NCBI GenBank assembly: GCA_019262145.1
Contig: CP076745.1
Location: 1,361,093 to 1,425,092 of the forward strand
DNA length: 64,000 nucleotides
Source: Candidatus Methanogranum gryphiswaldense
Lineage (GTDB): Archaea > Thermoplasmatota > Thermoplasmata > Methanomassiliicoccales > Methanomethylophilaceae
Direction: 5' to 3'
Part shown: positions 42,900 through 52,302 of the stretch, in pieces
Layout of the letters: every line of letters begins with the position of its first letter
Position numbering within the stretch: the first letter of the stretch is position 1
The notes under the pieces: model-generated
Databases searched by the model: none
Told to the model about the DNA's origin: nothing
What the model saw: the letters and a program-made list of their open reading frames with translations, nothing else
Program-made: the position numbers and the translations under genes

Positions 42900-44139
42900 C
42901 TGCCTTGAAGACCTTTTTGGACTGCTTCAACGCTTCTATCACAGGCATGGGCTCTCTCAGAAGGAATGCCTCGAGCGCCCCTCCCCCTGTACTCAGATAG
43001 GACATCCTGTCTGCATAGTCGAACTTCTCAGCCGCCCCTGCGGTGTGTCCTCCTCCAATGACAGAAAGCCCCTTGCTATTGACCATGGCCTCCATCAATG
43101 CCCTTGTACCAACCTCGAAACCGGGTTTCTCGAACATTCCTGCAGGACCTGACATGAAAGAGGTCTGAGATGATTCGATGACCTTCTGGAACTTCTCGAT
43201 GGATTGATCTCCTATGTCCAAAGCAGGTTCGGGAGTTGGCATGTCACCTATGTTGACGGATACACGCTTTCCGTTCCTTTCGACCGCCACATCCACAGGC
43301 AGCAAGATATGAGAACCGTATTTGGAAATGACCGCTCTGGCAGTATTGATGTTCTCGGGAGTGAGCTCTTCCTTCAAAATGGCACTACTGGCCTCACCGA
43401 TATCCACCCCCCTGGCATATAAGAATGCGTTACCGGCCAGACCGACTATGATCACCGTGTCGGCCATATCATGCTCCATCACCACATCGATCATATGCGG
43501 CACATCACCGAACTTGGCCCCTCCAAGAATGAATACTGAGGGACGACGAGGGTTATTGAATATGGATTGAAGGGCATAGAGTTCTCTGGCCATCAATCTT
43601 CCAGATGCAGAGGGGACCTTTATCTGGAATCCAACAAGGGAACATTGGGAACGGTGGGCGGCTCCGAAAGCATCACACACATAGTAATCGATCAAAGGCG
43701 TCAACTCTCTTACGATCTCGCCCTCGGCATGGACATACATGTCCAACTCCTCGCTCTCTGAGTCTATCTCCCTGACATTCCCCAAAAGAAGGACCTGTCC
43801 GGGTTCCAATGCTTTGATCGCCTTCTTGGCCTCATCGCCGATGACATCATTGACGTATTTCACCGGTATATTGAGATTTCTCGAAAGCTTCTTTGCGTGC
43901 TGCTCCAGGCCTATGCAATCCCACTTTCCTTTCCTTGATTGGTGTGCCAGGATCACGAGTTTGGCCCTTTTGCCAATAAGTTCCCTGACCGTAGGGACTA
44001 TCGACCTTATCCTGACATCGTTTATTATCTCCAATTTATCCTTCGATATGGGGCAATTGATATCCACCCTCAAAAGGACGGTCTTGTCCTTGAAATCAAA
44101 GTCATCGAGCGTGTAAAAGTCGTGTTGCGTGTTCATCAC
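42892..44139 (-). CDS. pgk: Phosphoglycerate kinase
   Basis: This 415-aa enzyme interconverts 1,3-bisphosphoglycerate and 3-phosphoglycerate with ADP/ATP. Signatures: KTVLLRVDINCPI near residue 18, AKLVILAHQSRKGK, the archaeal-type ADAFGAAHR-like CDAFGAAHRSQ, VFILGGAKFGDVP and SVIGGGHTAGAAEKF. It follows gap with ATGA overlap, as expected for coupled gluconeogenic/glycolytic genes. It lies upstream of the CAT-like gene. Confidence 0.95.
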   Translation of the reverse strand: MMNTQHDFYTLDDFDFKDKTVLLRVDINCPISKDKLEIINDVRIRSIVPTVRELIGKRAKLVILAHQSRKGKWDCIGLEQHAKKLSRNLNIPVKYVNDVIGDEAKKAIKALEPGQVLLLGNVREIDSESEELDMYVHAEGEIVRELTPLIDYYVCDAFGAAHRSQCSLVGFQIKVPSASGRLMARELYALQSIFNNPRRPSVFILGGAKFGDVPHMIDVVMEHDMADTVIIVGLAGNAFLYARGVDIGEASSAILKEELTPENINTARAVISKYGSHILLPVDVAVERNGKRVSVNIGDMPTPEPALDIGDQSIEKFQKVIESSQTSFMSGPAGMFEKPGFEVGTRALMEAMVNSKGLSVIGGGHTAGAAEKFDYADRMSYLSTGGGALEAFLLREPMPVIEALKQSKKVFKADD

Positions 44140-45158
44140 CCTTTGTTGGGGATGTGCATGGAATCATTGGTCTTCTTTACAGACCTCGCCACATCCTCAT
44201 CCAACTTGCACATTGATCTTATACAATCTACATTCTCTGGAACAACATCGGATTCCTGATGGACGCCCTGATAGTAGTAGAGCTTGTTGCCGACCACCTT
44301 GACACCGTCCTCCCAGATCACGATCTCATACATGTCGGACCTGTCCCTGCCGATATCTCTTGCCATCTCCATGACCTCTGCTGTGGTCTTTATCCCGTCC
44401 TTGCTCTTGACCATCCTGACCCTGGGAGAGGACCTGAAGACGTTCAGTACCTCTTCTGTGGTCGTCTCTCTGGAAAGCTCAACGACGACGGTATGCATAT
44501 GCATCAGAGTTGTGGATGCCTTCACTGCCATGGTGTTTATGTTGAGCCACGGCATTATGCTCTGCACATCCGGACCATGATGGGTGGGAAGCTTGACCGA
44601 GGGCTCCAATCCGTTGATGGGGCCGGTGACACTGTCTCCAGGATCGGCCGCTCTTCTGACGATCGTAACGTAAATGTTCTTGATCTTGAATTCCTTGTCT
44701 ATCGGGAAAAGGGTCCTGAGAAGACCTGTTGTATTGCAAGAGACGACACGCGAGAACTGGGCGCCCCATGATTCACTGTAATTGGCAGTGGAATTGAACG
44801 ATATGCCTGTAAGCCCGTGGTCCTCGCCTCCCTGGAATATTCCTTTGATTCCAGCTGCGGCATACTCCGCCTTATACTGTTCACCAAAATCACCTGGTGT
44901 ACAGTCCACCATGATATCGATCCTATCGTAAAGGTCTTTGATGGTTCCAGCATATTTCACATTAGCTTTATTGAATGCATCAACGCTCGTTTCTGGAATG
45001 TAAACATCGAACCCTTTCTCTATGGCCATCAGTGTCTCGAAGTTGGGCCTTGTCTTGGTGACCCCCACGACCTCCATGTCCTTCTGGAGACTGACCGCTG
45101 TGGCAACTCTTTTTCCAATGGTTCCGTATCCGTTAATCCCGACCTTTACTTTCGCCAT
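44136..45158 (-). CDS. gap: Glyceraldehyde-3-phosphate dehydrogenase, archaeal type II
   Basis: This NAD(P)-dependent enzyme of about 340 aa belongs to the archaeal class. The Rossmann loop is VKVGINGYGTIGKRVA, the catalytic cysteine is in VVSCNTTGLLR, and RRAADPGDSVTGPINGLEP and HHGPDVQSIMPWLNI are archaeal-type regions. I chose ATG 45158, giving MAKVKVGINGYG. It is the first gene of the gap-pgk-CAT run, and its stop overlaps the pgk ATG. It is divergent from ilvB by about 100 bp. Confidence 0.95.
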   Translation of the reverse strand: MAKVKVGINGYGTIGKRVATAVSLQKDMEVVGVTKTRPNFETLMAIEKGFDVYIPETSVDAFNKANVKYAGTIKDLYDRIDIMVDCTPGDFGEQYKAEYAAAGIKGIFQGGEDHGLTGISFNSTANYSESWGAQFSRVVSCNTTGLLRTLFPIDKEFKIKNIYVTIVRRAADPGDSVTGPINGLEPSVKLPTHHGPDVQSIMPWLNINTMAVKASTTLMHMHTVVVELSRETTTEEVLNVFRSSPRVRMVKSKDGIKTTAEVMEMARDIGRDRSDMYEIVIWEDGVKVVGNKLYYYQGVHQESDVVPENVDCIRSMCKLDEDVARSVKKTNDSMHIPNKG

Positions 45159-45264
45159 ATAGTTTCCCTGCATAGGTCAAATGGTCTACCCATAAAATAA
45201 TCTTACGTGACTCGCACGCGACAAATTATTAACGGAACAGCCAATACTACCCCGAGGATTCCAA

Positions 45265-46932
45265 ATGAAAGGATCTAGAGCACTGCTGAAAATGCTGGAG
45301 GACAGAGATGTAGAATACGTCTTCGGATATCCCGGAGCCACCGTCATTCCTATCTATGACGAGATCATAGATTCGTCCGTAAGGCATGTACTCGTCAGAC
45401 ACGAGCAGTGCGCCGCGCACATGGCAGATGCCTATGCCAGGGCCTGTGGGATACCTGGTGTCTGTCTATCCACCAGCGGTCCTGGTGTCACCAACCTTAT
45501 AACCGGTGTCGCCACCGCATATGCAGATTCGTCGCCTATCATAGCCTTGACCGGACAGGTCGGAACTGGATCGCTGGGACTCGGTGCCTTCCAAGAGATA
45601 GATGCATACAGTCTGATGATGCCAGTCACAAAACATAACTATCGTGTTCTGAGCCCAGAGAAGCTACCGCATATACTCGCAGAAGCCTGGGACATATGCC
45701 AGACAGGCAGACCTGGACCTGTCCACATAGATCTTCCCGTCGATCAGCTTAATGCTGAGCTGGATGAGAGATTGCTTACCGAGGAATATGGCATCAAACC
45801 CATAAGGACGGATGTCTCTGAATTGGGTCAGGCCGTCAAATGGATCCGTGAAGCGAGACAACCGGTCATGATGGTCGGGGGCGGTGCCATAACCGGAAAT
45901 GCCAGTAAAGAGGTCATAAGACTTGCTGAATTGACGAATATACCTGTTGTCACACCGATGATGGGGATAGGCATCATTCCATGGGACCATCCGCTTAACA
46001 TGGGGCCGCTGGGAATGCATGGCAGGATGCCGGCGCTCGATGCATTCAGCCATGCGGACCTGATCATCGCCATAGGGACAAGATTCTCTGACAGGACATA
46101 CAGTCCACACACGGCCCCAGGTGAAAAATGCAGGGTCATCCACATCGATATAGATGCCACCGAGTTCGGCAAGCACAACCGTGAGTCCGTCAACCTTCTA
46201 TGCGATGCAAAGAAAGGGACACAGTTGCTTATCGACGCATTGAGCGGATACTCGGACCAACACACGACCTGGGACAGGACCGTGGAAGAATACAGGAAGC
46301 GCTGCTGCTGCAATTGCAACCTCGACGCTGATCCCATAAATCCGAGAAGGGTCATGTACGAGATAAACAAGCTCATCGACGACGATATGATCATAACAAC
46401 GGATGTCGGACAGAACCAGATGTGGGCGATGCATCATCTCCACATAAAGAACCCAAGACAGTTCATTTCTTCTGGAAGCATGGGCACAATGGGATTCGGA
46501 CTTCCTTCCGCACTCGGAGCGAAGGCCGCAAAACCGGAAAAGAATGTCATGACGATAGTCGGGGACGGAGGACTCCAGATGGTCATACAGGAACTTGCCA
46601 CATCGGTCGCAGAGGATTTCCCCGTCGTCATATGCCTGTTGAACAACGGATGGTTGGGGATGGTCAGACAGCATCAGAAATTCTTCTGGAACAAACGCTA
46701 CAGCGGTGTCGAACTTGATGCAGACCCAGACTTCTGTATGATAGCGAAGGCGTACGGTGCCAAAGGCATACGCGTCGAAAAACCGGGAGAGATCGGCGAT
46801 GCCCTTAAAGAGGCATTGGACTGCGGAAAGACATGTCTTGTCGATATACCTACGGACTGTGAGGCCGATATAACCCCGATGATCCCTGGAAACAGATCGG
46901 CCAACATCATCAAGGGTGACTGCTCTTACTAA
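45265..46932 (+). CDS. ilvB: Acetolactate synthase large subunit-like, copy 1
   Basis: This 555-aa thiamine-diphosphate enzyme makes acetolactate or acetohydroxybutyrate from pyruvate. The activating glutamate is in VRHEQCAAHMADAYARA, the FAD/CoA-fold middle domain has MVGGGAITGNA and PMMGIGIIPWDHP, and the ThDP motif is GDGGLQMVIQELATS ... LLNNGWLGMVRQ. An identical domain order is in the next gene. No small regulatory subunit (ilvN/ilvH) is adjacent. A strong hairpin follows its stop. Confidence 0.93.
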   Translation: MKGSRALLKMLEDRDVEYVFGYPGATVIPIYDEIIDSSVRHVLVRHEQCAAHMADAYARACGIPGVCLSTSGPGVTNLITGVATAYADSSPIIALTGQVGTGSLGLGAFQEIDAYSLMMPVTKHNYRVLSPEKLPHILAEAWDICQTGRPGPVHIDLPVDQLNAELDERLLTEEYGIKPIRTDVSELGQAVKWIREARQPVMMVGGGAITGNASKEVIRLAELTNIPVVTPMMGIGIIPWDHPLNMGPLGMHGRMPALDAFSHADLIIAIGTRFSDRTYSPHTAPGEKCRVIHIDIDATEFGKHNRESVNLLCDAKKGTQLLIDALSGYSDQHTTWDRTVEEYRKRCCCNCNLDADPINPRRVMYEINKLIDDDMIITTDVGQNQMWAMHHLHIKNPRQFISSGSMGTMGFGLPSALGAKAAKPEKNVMTIVGDGGLQMVIQELATSVAEDFPVVICLLNNGWLGMVRQHQKFFWNKRYSGVELDADPDFCMIAKAYGAKGIRVEKPGEIGDALKEALDCGKTCLVDIPTDCEADITPMIPGNRSANIIKGDCSY

Positions 46933-46942
46933 ATCACTTAAC

Positions 46943-46980
46943 GGGACGGTCGATGACCGTCCCATTTACCTTTTTCTTCT
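46943..46980 (+). terminator. Hairpin and T tract between the two ilvB copies
   Basis: GGGACGGTC (46943-46951) pairs perfectly with GACCGTCCC (46955-46963) around a GAT loop, and a T-rich stretch (46964-46980) follows. It looks like an intrinsic terminator after copy 1; an attenuator role before copy 2 is possible. Confidence 0.6.
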
Positions 46981-47029
46981 GTAATACTTTTAATGGATGA
47001 CGTTAATCCGGTCTCAGAAGGTTCATTGT

Positions 47030-48700
47030 ATGAAAGGATCAAGAGCACTGCTAAAAACGCTCGAGGACAGGAACGTCGAAACCATGTTCGGCTACCCGGG
47101 AGGAGTAGTCATCCCGATATACGACGAGATACTCGACTCCTCGATCAGGCACGTGCTTGTAAGGCACGAGCAGTGCGCCGCACACATGGCGGATGCCTAT
47201 GCCAGGGCCTGCGGGATACCGGGTGTTTGCCTCGCCACCAGCGGTCCGGGGGCGACCAATCTCACAACTGGTATCGCCACCGCATATGCAGACTCCTCCC
47301 CGATGCTCGCCATAACAGGACAGGTGGGAACTGGCTCCCTCGGCCTTGGTGCCTTCCAAGAGGTCGATGCGTACAGCCTGATGATGCCTATCACAAAACA
47401 CAACTTCCGTGTTCTGGACATCGACAAGATGCCGAACACCATAGCCGAAGCTTGGCAGATCTGCCAGACAGGCAGACCTGGACCCGTCCACATAGACATA
47501 CCAGTGGATCAGGTCAATTCACAGATAGATGAGAGACTCATAAACGAGGCCGAACACAGCATCAAACCTCTAGCGACCGATATATCTGGACTCCAGGAAG
47601 CAGCAGATTGGATAAGAATGGCCAACCGGCCTGTGCTCATGATCGGAGGAGGAGTGATAACTGGTAACGCCTGTGCAGAGGTCCAGAAATTGGCAGAGAT
47701 GACCAACACCCCCATCGTGACACCGATGATGGGAATAGGTGCTGTCCCTTCAAAACATCCCCTCAACATGGGACCCCTGGGTATGCATGGAAGGCTCAGC
47801 GCTCTCGAGGTCTTCAAGAATTCCGATCTCATAATCGCGATCGGCACCAAGTTCTCGGATAGGACATTCAGCGCTCATACGGATCCGGCAAGTTGCAAGG
47901 TCATACACATAGACATAGACGCGACCGAATTCAGCAAACATATCAACCATCCGTCCATCAATCTGCTTTGCGATGCAAAAATAGGAACACAGATGCTCAT
48001 AGAAGCACTCGGTGGGTATACTGATAACCATGCTCAGTGGAACGCGAAGATCAGAGAGGCGAAGAAAAGATGTCCCTGTGATTTTGACTACGGATGCTCC
48101 CCTATTGTGCCCCAGAAGGTCATGCATGAACTCAACAAATTCCTGGACAAGGACATCATAGTTACTACCGACGTCGGACAGAACCAGATGTGGGCGATGC
48201 ACTACCTTGACATAAGACGCCCGAGACAATTCATATCCTCAGGAAGTTTCGGAACGATGGGATTCGGATTGCCCTCGGCCATAGGTGCCAAGGCCGCAAA
48301 GCCCGAATCCAAGGTGGTCACCGTTACCGGAGATGGTGGACTTCTGATGGTCATACAGGAACTGGCCACATCTGTCGCCGAGGACCTGCCTGTCGTCATC
48401 TGCCTACTGAACAACGGATGGCTCGGAATGGTCAAGCAGTGGCAGAATCTGTTCTGGAATTCAAGATACAGCGAAACCAAGCTTGATGCCGACCCAGACT
48501 TCGTAAAGGTCGCCGAGGCATTTGGAGCCAGAGGCATACGTGTAGAAAGGCCAGGCGAGATCGCCGATGCGTTCAAACAGGCATTCGAATGTGACAGGAC
48601 ATGTCTCGTCGAGATCAAGATCGATCCCGAAGAGAATATAACTCCGATGCTGCCGCCGAATTCCCAGCTCCCAATAATCAAAGGCCGCTGCAGATTCTGA
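47030..48700 (+). CDS. ilvB: Acetolactate synthase large subunit-like, copy 2
   Basis: This 556-aa paralogue of copy 1 has the same motifs: KGSRALLKTLEDR, VRHEQCAAHMADAYARA, MIGGGVITGNA, GDGGLLMVIQELATS and LLNNGWLGMVKQ. The two proteins are very similar along the whole length, roughly two thirds identical by eye. ATG 47030 gives the same N-terminus as copy 1; upstream in-frame codons are not conserved. It is followed by ilvC, so this copy is the more likely biosynthetic enzyme. Confidence 0.92.
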   Translation: MKGSRALLKTLEDRNVETMFGYPGGVVIPIYDEILDSSIRHVLVRHEQCAAHMADAYARACGIPGVCLATSGPGATNLTTGIATAYADSSPMLAITGQVGTGSLGLGAFQEVDAYSLMMPITKHNFRVLDIDKMPNTIAEAWQICQTGRPGPVHIDIPVDQVNSQIDERLINEAEHSIKPLATDISGLQEAADWIRMANRPVLMIGGGVITGNACAEVQKLAEMTNTPIVTPMMGIGAVPSKHPLNMGPLGMHGRLSALEVFKNSDLIIAIGTKFSDRTFSAHTDPASCKVIHIDIDATEFSKHINHPSINLLCDAKIGTQMLIEALGGYTDNHAQWNAKIREAKKRCPCDFDYGCSPIVPQKVMHELNKFLDKDIIVTTDVGQNQMWAMHYLDIRRPRQFISSGSFGTMGFGLPSAIGAKAAKPESKVVTVTGDGGLLMVIQELATSVAEDLPVVICLLNNGWLGMVKQWQNLFWNSRYSETKLDADPDFVKVAEAFGARGIRVERPGEIADAFKQAFECDRTCLVEIKIDPEENITPMLPPNSQLPIIKGRCRF

Positions 48701-48805
48701 CCGAACTACGGTAAATGACTCTTGGTTTCAGTGTAAGCAAGGCCTTGTACATGCGATATATTTTAGTGTGATAAGGAGTTGGGTCTACCAACACTAGGTG
48801 TAATT

Positions 48806-49792
48806 ATGCACATTTACCACGATGCAGATGTGGACATCAATGTCCTCAAAGGCAAGAAGATCGCAGTCCTCGGATATGGGTCCCAGGGAAGGGCACAGGC
48901 CCTTTGCTTCCATGATTCCGGCCTCGACGTAACAGTCGGAGCAAGGAAAACAGGAAAATCTTGGAACATCATAAAAGAGGATGGACTCAAGGTCGCAGAG
49001 TTCGCAGATGCGGTCAAAGGCGCAGATGTTGTCATGATGCTTCTCCCCGACGAGATCCAGCCTGACATATACAAGGACTATGTAGCACCCAACCTTAAAA
49101 AGGGCGCAGCACTCGAATTCGCACACGGATTTGCTATCACGTACAAGCTCATCGTCCCCCCTAAGGATATCGATGTCGTCATGATGGCACCGAAATCCCC
49201 TGGAGCAATGGAAAGGGTCCAGTTCCTTGAGGGATTCGGAGTTCCAGCACTTGTCTGTGTCCACCAGGATGCAACCGGCAACGCGAAGAAGATCGCATTG
49301 GCATTGGCAAAAGGCCTGGGGGCCACACGTGCCGGTGTCTTCGAGACCACCTTCGACAACGAGACAAAGACCGATCTGTTCGGAGAACAGGCCGTTCTGT
49401 GCGGTGGACTGACCGCCATGATCGCAGCAGGCTTCAAAACCCTGGTCGATGCGGGTTACCCACCTGAGATGGCATATTTCGAAGTACTTCACGAAACAAA
49501 ACTCATCACCGACCTGATCAACAAGGGCGGATTCATGGGAATGTGGGACGGCGTCTCGAACACAGCAGAGTACGGAGGAATGACGAGAAGGGACAGGGTA
49601 ATAACACCTGAGTCCTACAAAGGCATGAAATCCATCCTCGGCGACATAGAGTCCGGTAAATTCAAGGACGACTGGCGCGCAGAGTGGCACGCAGGCCTTG
49701 TGAACCTCAAGAAGATGGAGTCTGACGAGAGCAAACTCCAGATAGAGGTAACCGGAAGAGAGATCAGACATCTCTTCGAGAGGAAGAAATAA
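48806..49792 (+). CDS. ilvC: Ketol-acid reductoisomerase
   Basis: This 328-aa NAD(P)H enzyme isomerises and reduces acetolactate, the second step of valine/leucine/isoleucine synthesis. Signatures: IAVLGYGSQGRAQALCFHDSG, DEIQPDIYKDYVAP, MMAPKSPGAMER, FETTFDNETKTDLFGEQAVLCGG and YFEVLHETKLITDL. Length fits class I. The ATG at 48806 starts MHIYHDADVD. It lies about 105 bp downstream of ilvB copy 2. Confidence 0.96.
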   Translation: MHIYHDADVDINVLKGKKIAVLGYGSQGRAQALCFHDSGLDVTVGARKTGKSWNIIKEDGLKVAEFADAVKGADVVMMLLPDEIQPDIYKDYVAPNLKKGAALEFAHGFAITYKLIVPPKDIDVVMMAPKSPGAMERVQFLEGFGVPALVCVHQDATGNAKKIALALAKGLGATRAGVFETTFDNETKTDLFGEQAVLCGGLTAMIAAGFKTLVDAGYPPEMAYFEVLHETKLITDLINKGGFMGMWDGVSNTAEYGGMTRRDRVITPESYKGMKSILGDIESGKFKDDWRAEWHAGLVNLKKMESDESKLQIEVTGREIRHLFERKK

Positions 49793-49815
49793 ACAATAAC
49801 TGACCAGGTGATGTC

Positions 49816-50193
49816 GTGAACAATATCAGAATCCGTACAAGAAGCGGCGATTATGCCGCTGAACTCGACGATTCAGATATCTCCAACACCATCTGGTTAT
49901 CCTTACCTTTTAGAGCCCAGATAAATATGCTGGGCAATCAGATCTATTTCGAGATGCCTCTGGATACCGATATAACCGGAGAGAAAAAGACCGTCTTCGA
50001 GATCGGAGACATCGCGTACTGGCCGAAAGCAAATGCACTCTGCATATTCTTTGGCCCTACACCTCTGAGCGGTGATGACGGCCTCCCTGTATCCAAGTAC
50101 CCGCTGATAAAGATCGGAAAGATCACCAGCGATTGTTCTGACATGGAAGACTCTGGCGACAGACAGAAGATCACATTAGAACAATCATTCTGA
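49816..50193 (+). CDS. Cyclophilin-like fold protein (TM1367/DUF369-like)
   Basis: This 125-aa protein resembles the small cyclophilin-like family represented by TM1367. NTIWLSLPFRAQINMLGNQIYFEMP and GDIAYWPKANALCIFFGPTPLS are the most family-like stretches. It lacks the usual cyclophilin active-site arginine pattern, so proline isomerase activity is doubtful. The start is GTG 49816, 7 bases after an AGGTGA Shine-Dalgarno. It follows ilvC by 23 bp and may be part of that transcript. Confidence 0.8.
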   Translation: MNNIRIRTRSGDYAAELDDSDISNTIWLSLPFRAQINMLGNQIYFEMPLDTDITGEKKTVFEIGDIAYWPKANALCIFFGPTPLSGDDGLPVSKYPLIKIGKITSDCSDMEDSGDRQKITLEQSF

Positions 50194-50194
50194 A

Positions 50195-51283
50195 TCAGAC
50201 GATCGTGAGATCGTGATCGAAACTCGTGAGTCTTTCGGCTCCGTTCTTTTTTACCAGACACGTATCCTCTATCCTTATGCCGCCAATGCCTGGAAGATAT
50301 ATTCCGGGTTCTGCGGATATGACATTCCCTGAACGCAGGATCTGTTCTGATTTTGAATATATCGATATGTCCTGATGGACCTCCATGCCGATACCGTGTC
50401 CGAAGGTGTGGATGAACCTTCCATTGAACTCGCTTTCATCTATGATCTTTCTCGCGATTATATCCGCCGCGCTCGCATCGGCACCATCACGATATTCCAA
50501 GAACCCTGCCTGCTGAGCATCCTTGACCAGGATATAGGCACGTTTGAGGACGTCCGGAGGTTCTCCGAAGAAAACAGTACGTGTCATATCGGAACAATAT
50601 CTTTCGTATTTGGTTCCGAAATCGAAAAGAGCCACGTCACCTTTAATCAATTTCCTGTCCGTGGGACTGTGATGCGGTTTGGACGCATTTTCTCCAAAGG
50701 CGGCGATCGTCTCGAACGCGTTGCCTTCTCCTCCGAGCTCCCTCATCCTGCTGTCGATGAAGAACCCCATGTCCTTCTCCGTCATACCCTCGCGAAGTGC
50801 GTCTGGAATCTCCCTGGCTACCTTGGATGATATTTCACATGCCCTCTTGGTGGCCTCGATCTCCCTCGCATCTTTCACTGCGACCGTGTCGGATATGCCC
50901 TTGCCGACATCCAATATCTCTACTTCGCCCGCTACTTTTTTTACGTACTGAACTGCCGCATATGTTGCGTTATGGTAGTTGAAACCGATCTTCTTTGAGT
51001 CGCCCAGTATGCTCTTGATGATGTTGTTCTTATCCTCGCGGGTCTTGTATACATGGACCTCACCTTTCCCGGCCCTAGCTGTCTCCTCCTCAAGGGATCC
51101 TGTTATGACGTGCAGGCCCCCGTTCTTGGTGACTATCGCGATCGACCCCTCAAAACATCCTGACATCTGCTCTGTGAGATACCAAAATGTAGAATCGAGA
51201 AAAGGTTCCCCATCATTGAGGATCACGACGGCATCGAGGCCGTCGCAGTTAGAAATAAGCCTCTCGGCCCTTGAACCGGACAT
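50195..51283 (-). CDS. M24 family metallopeptidase (Xaa-Pro aminopeptidase-like)
   Basis: This 362-aa pita-bread peptidase removes N-terminal residues before proline. The five metal ligands are visible: Asp in LFDFGTKYERYCSD (two), His in HTFGHGIGMEVHQD, Glu in ISAEPGIYLPG and Glu in GGIRIEDTCLV. An N-terminal creatinase-like domain covers about residues 1-130. I chose ATG 51283; the upstream in-frame stretch overlaps nadX and is not family-like. It follows nadX by 38 bp in the same direction. Confidence 0.92.
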   Translation of the reverse strand: MSGSRAERLISNCDGLDAVVILNDGEPFLDSTFWYLTEQMSGCFEGSIAIVTKNGGLHVITGSLEEETARAGKGEVHVYKTREDKNNIIKSILGDSKKIGFNYHNATYAAVQYVKKVAGEVEILDVGKGISDTVAVKDAREIEATKRACEISSKVAREIPDALREGMTEKDMGFFIDSRMRELGGEGNAFETIAAFGENASKPHHSPTDRKLIKGDVALFDFGTKYERYCSDMTRTVFFGEPPDVLKRAYILVKDAQQAGFLEYRDGADASAADIIARKIIDESEFNGRFIHTFGHGIGMEVHQDISIYSKSEQILRSGNVISAEPGIYLPGIGGIRIEDTCLVKKNGAERLTSFDHDLTIV

Positions 51284-51321
51284 AAAAAGAAGATGATAAA
51301 GGTTTGAGAAATAGGTTTGTA

Positions 51322-52128
51322 TCAGATTCCGAACCATTCGCCTCTGACTATCCTTTTAAGCGCAGATATTGCGGATAAAGTGGCAAGGTGAGAGGTCTTG
51401 GGATTATCGGACTCAGGCACATTATAAGTGTGACATTCCATCTCCCCGAACTTCCCTTTGACCTTGAGATCGTGGGAATTGCTCTTTATCGCCGGGTCAA
51501 GAACCACGGTCACTTTCGTATCATCAAATCCGATACCAAGGAGACTGACCGTAGCGGCCACATTGACATTCTTGGGGAATATCCTTACTGCTTCCCTTGC
51601 AGGACCGGTATATATCACGGTCCTCTCGGTTATCGTATTGACATCGATGCCCTTGTCCATCAGATACTTGACATCCGCAAGCGACTTGGGGCCTTTCGTG
51701 GTTATCAGTTCTACGGATTCTATCTCGTCCACGGAGGCAGACCTCAACCCATCCGTACCGCAAAGGGCACCTGTCGGGATGTATATCTTCGCCCCGCTCA
51801 CTTTTGCCCTGTCGAATACCATCTTTCTGAAATCATCATCGACCAGAGAACCAACTGACATTATCATCATGTCAACACCTCTGGCGATCACCATTGGAAG
51901 GATCTGTTTGGCGGCATCCTGTGTTGCAGCCTCGATAACAAGATCGCAATGATACAACTCTTCTTCGACAGAATTGATGACGACGGCCTTGTTCATGCTA
52001 GCCGCGACACTATCGGAAACGTCCTTGCGGATATCCATCAGGTATATCCTCCTGACCTCCTGCATCTGATCGGCGGCCCTAGCAAGCTTGGAACCGATGG
52101 AACCACATCCAATAATCGTTATGCGCAT
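51322..52128 (-). CDS. nadX: L-aspartate dehydrogenase
   Basis: This 268-aa NAD(P)-dependent enzyme oxidises aspartate to iminoaspartate for NAD synthesis. The Rossmann loop is ITIIGCGSIGSKLA at the start. Family stretches are LVIEAATQDAAKQILP, MIMSVGSLVD, IYIPTGALCGTDGL, IFPKNVNVAATVSLLGIG and a C-terminal HLATLSAISALKRI. I chose ATG 52128 because the nucleotide loop must begin near it. The partner nadA is not in the window. Confidence 0.92.
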   Translation of the reverse strand: MRITIIGCGSIGSKLARAADQMQEVRRIYLMDIRKDVSDSVAASMNKAVVINSVEEELYHCDLVIEAATQDAAKQILPMVIARGVDMMIMSVGSLVDDDFRKMVFDRAKVSGAKIYIPTGALCGTDGLRSASVDEIESVELITTKGPKSLADVKYLMDKGIDVNTITERTVIYTGPAREAVRIFPKNVNVAATVSLLGIGFDDTKVTVVLDPAIKSNSHDLKVKGKFGEMECHTYNVPESDNPKTSHLATLSAISALKRIVRGEWFGI

Positions 52129-52302
52129 AAGCGGGGACACAGAATGCGTTATATTAAGAATTTGCGGGTTTGTCATACGAAAATCGTAATTAAATTGTAA
52201 ATACCAACAATTTAACATCATATTTTCTTCGATTTATGGAACTCACATAGAAAGCCAAAGCTCCAAGAATAGATTATCTATGAATACACACTTCCGGATG
52301 AT

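Noticed and set aside
46993-47532. 179-codon frame overlapping the start of ilvB copy 2.
   Set aside because: Composition rich in Arg/His/Gln and a different frame from a fully conserved ThDP enzyme: a shadow frame.
48794-49771. 325-codon minus-strand frame opposite ilvC.
   Set aside because: It mirrors ilvC codons with no family resemblance, while ilvC on the plus strand is unmistakable.
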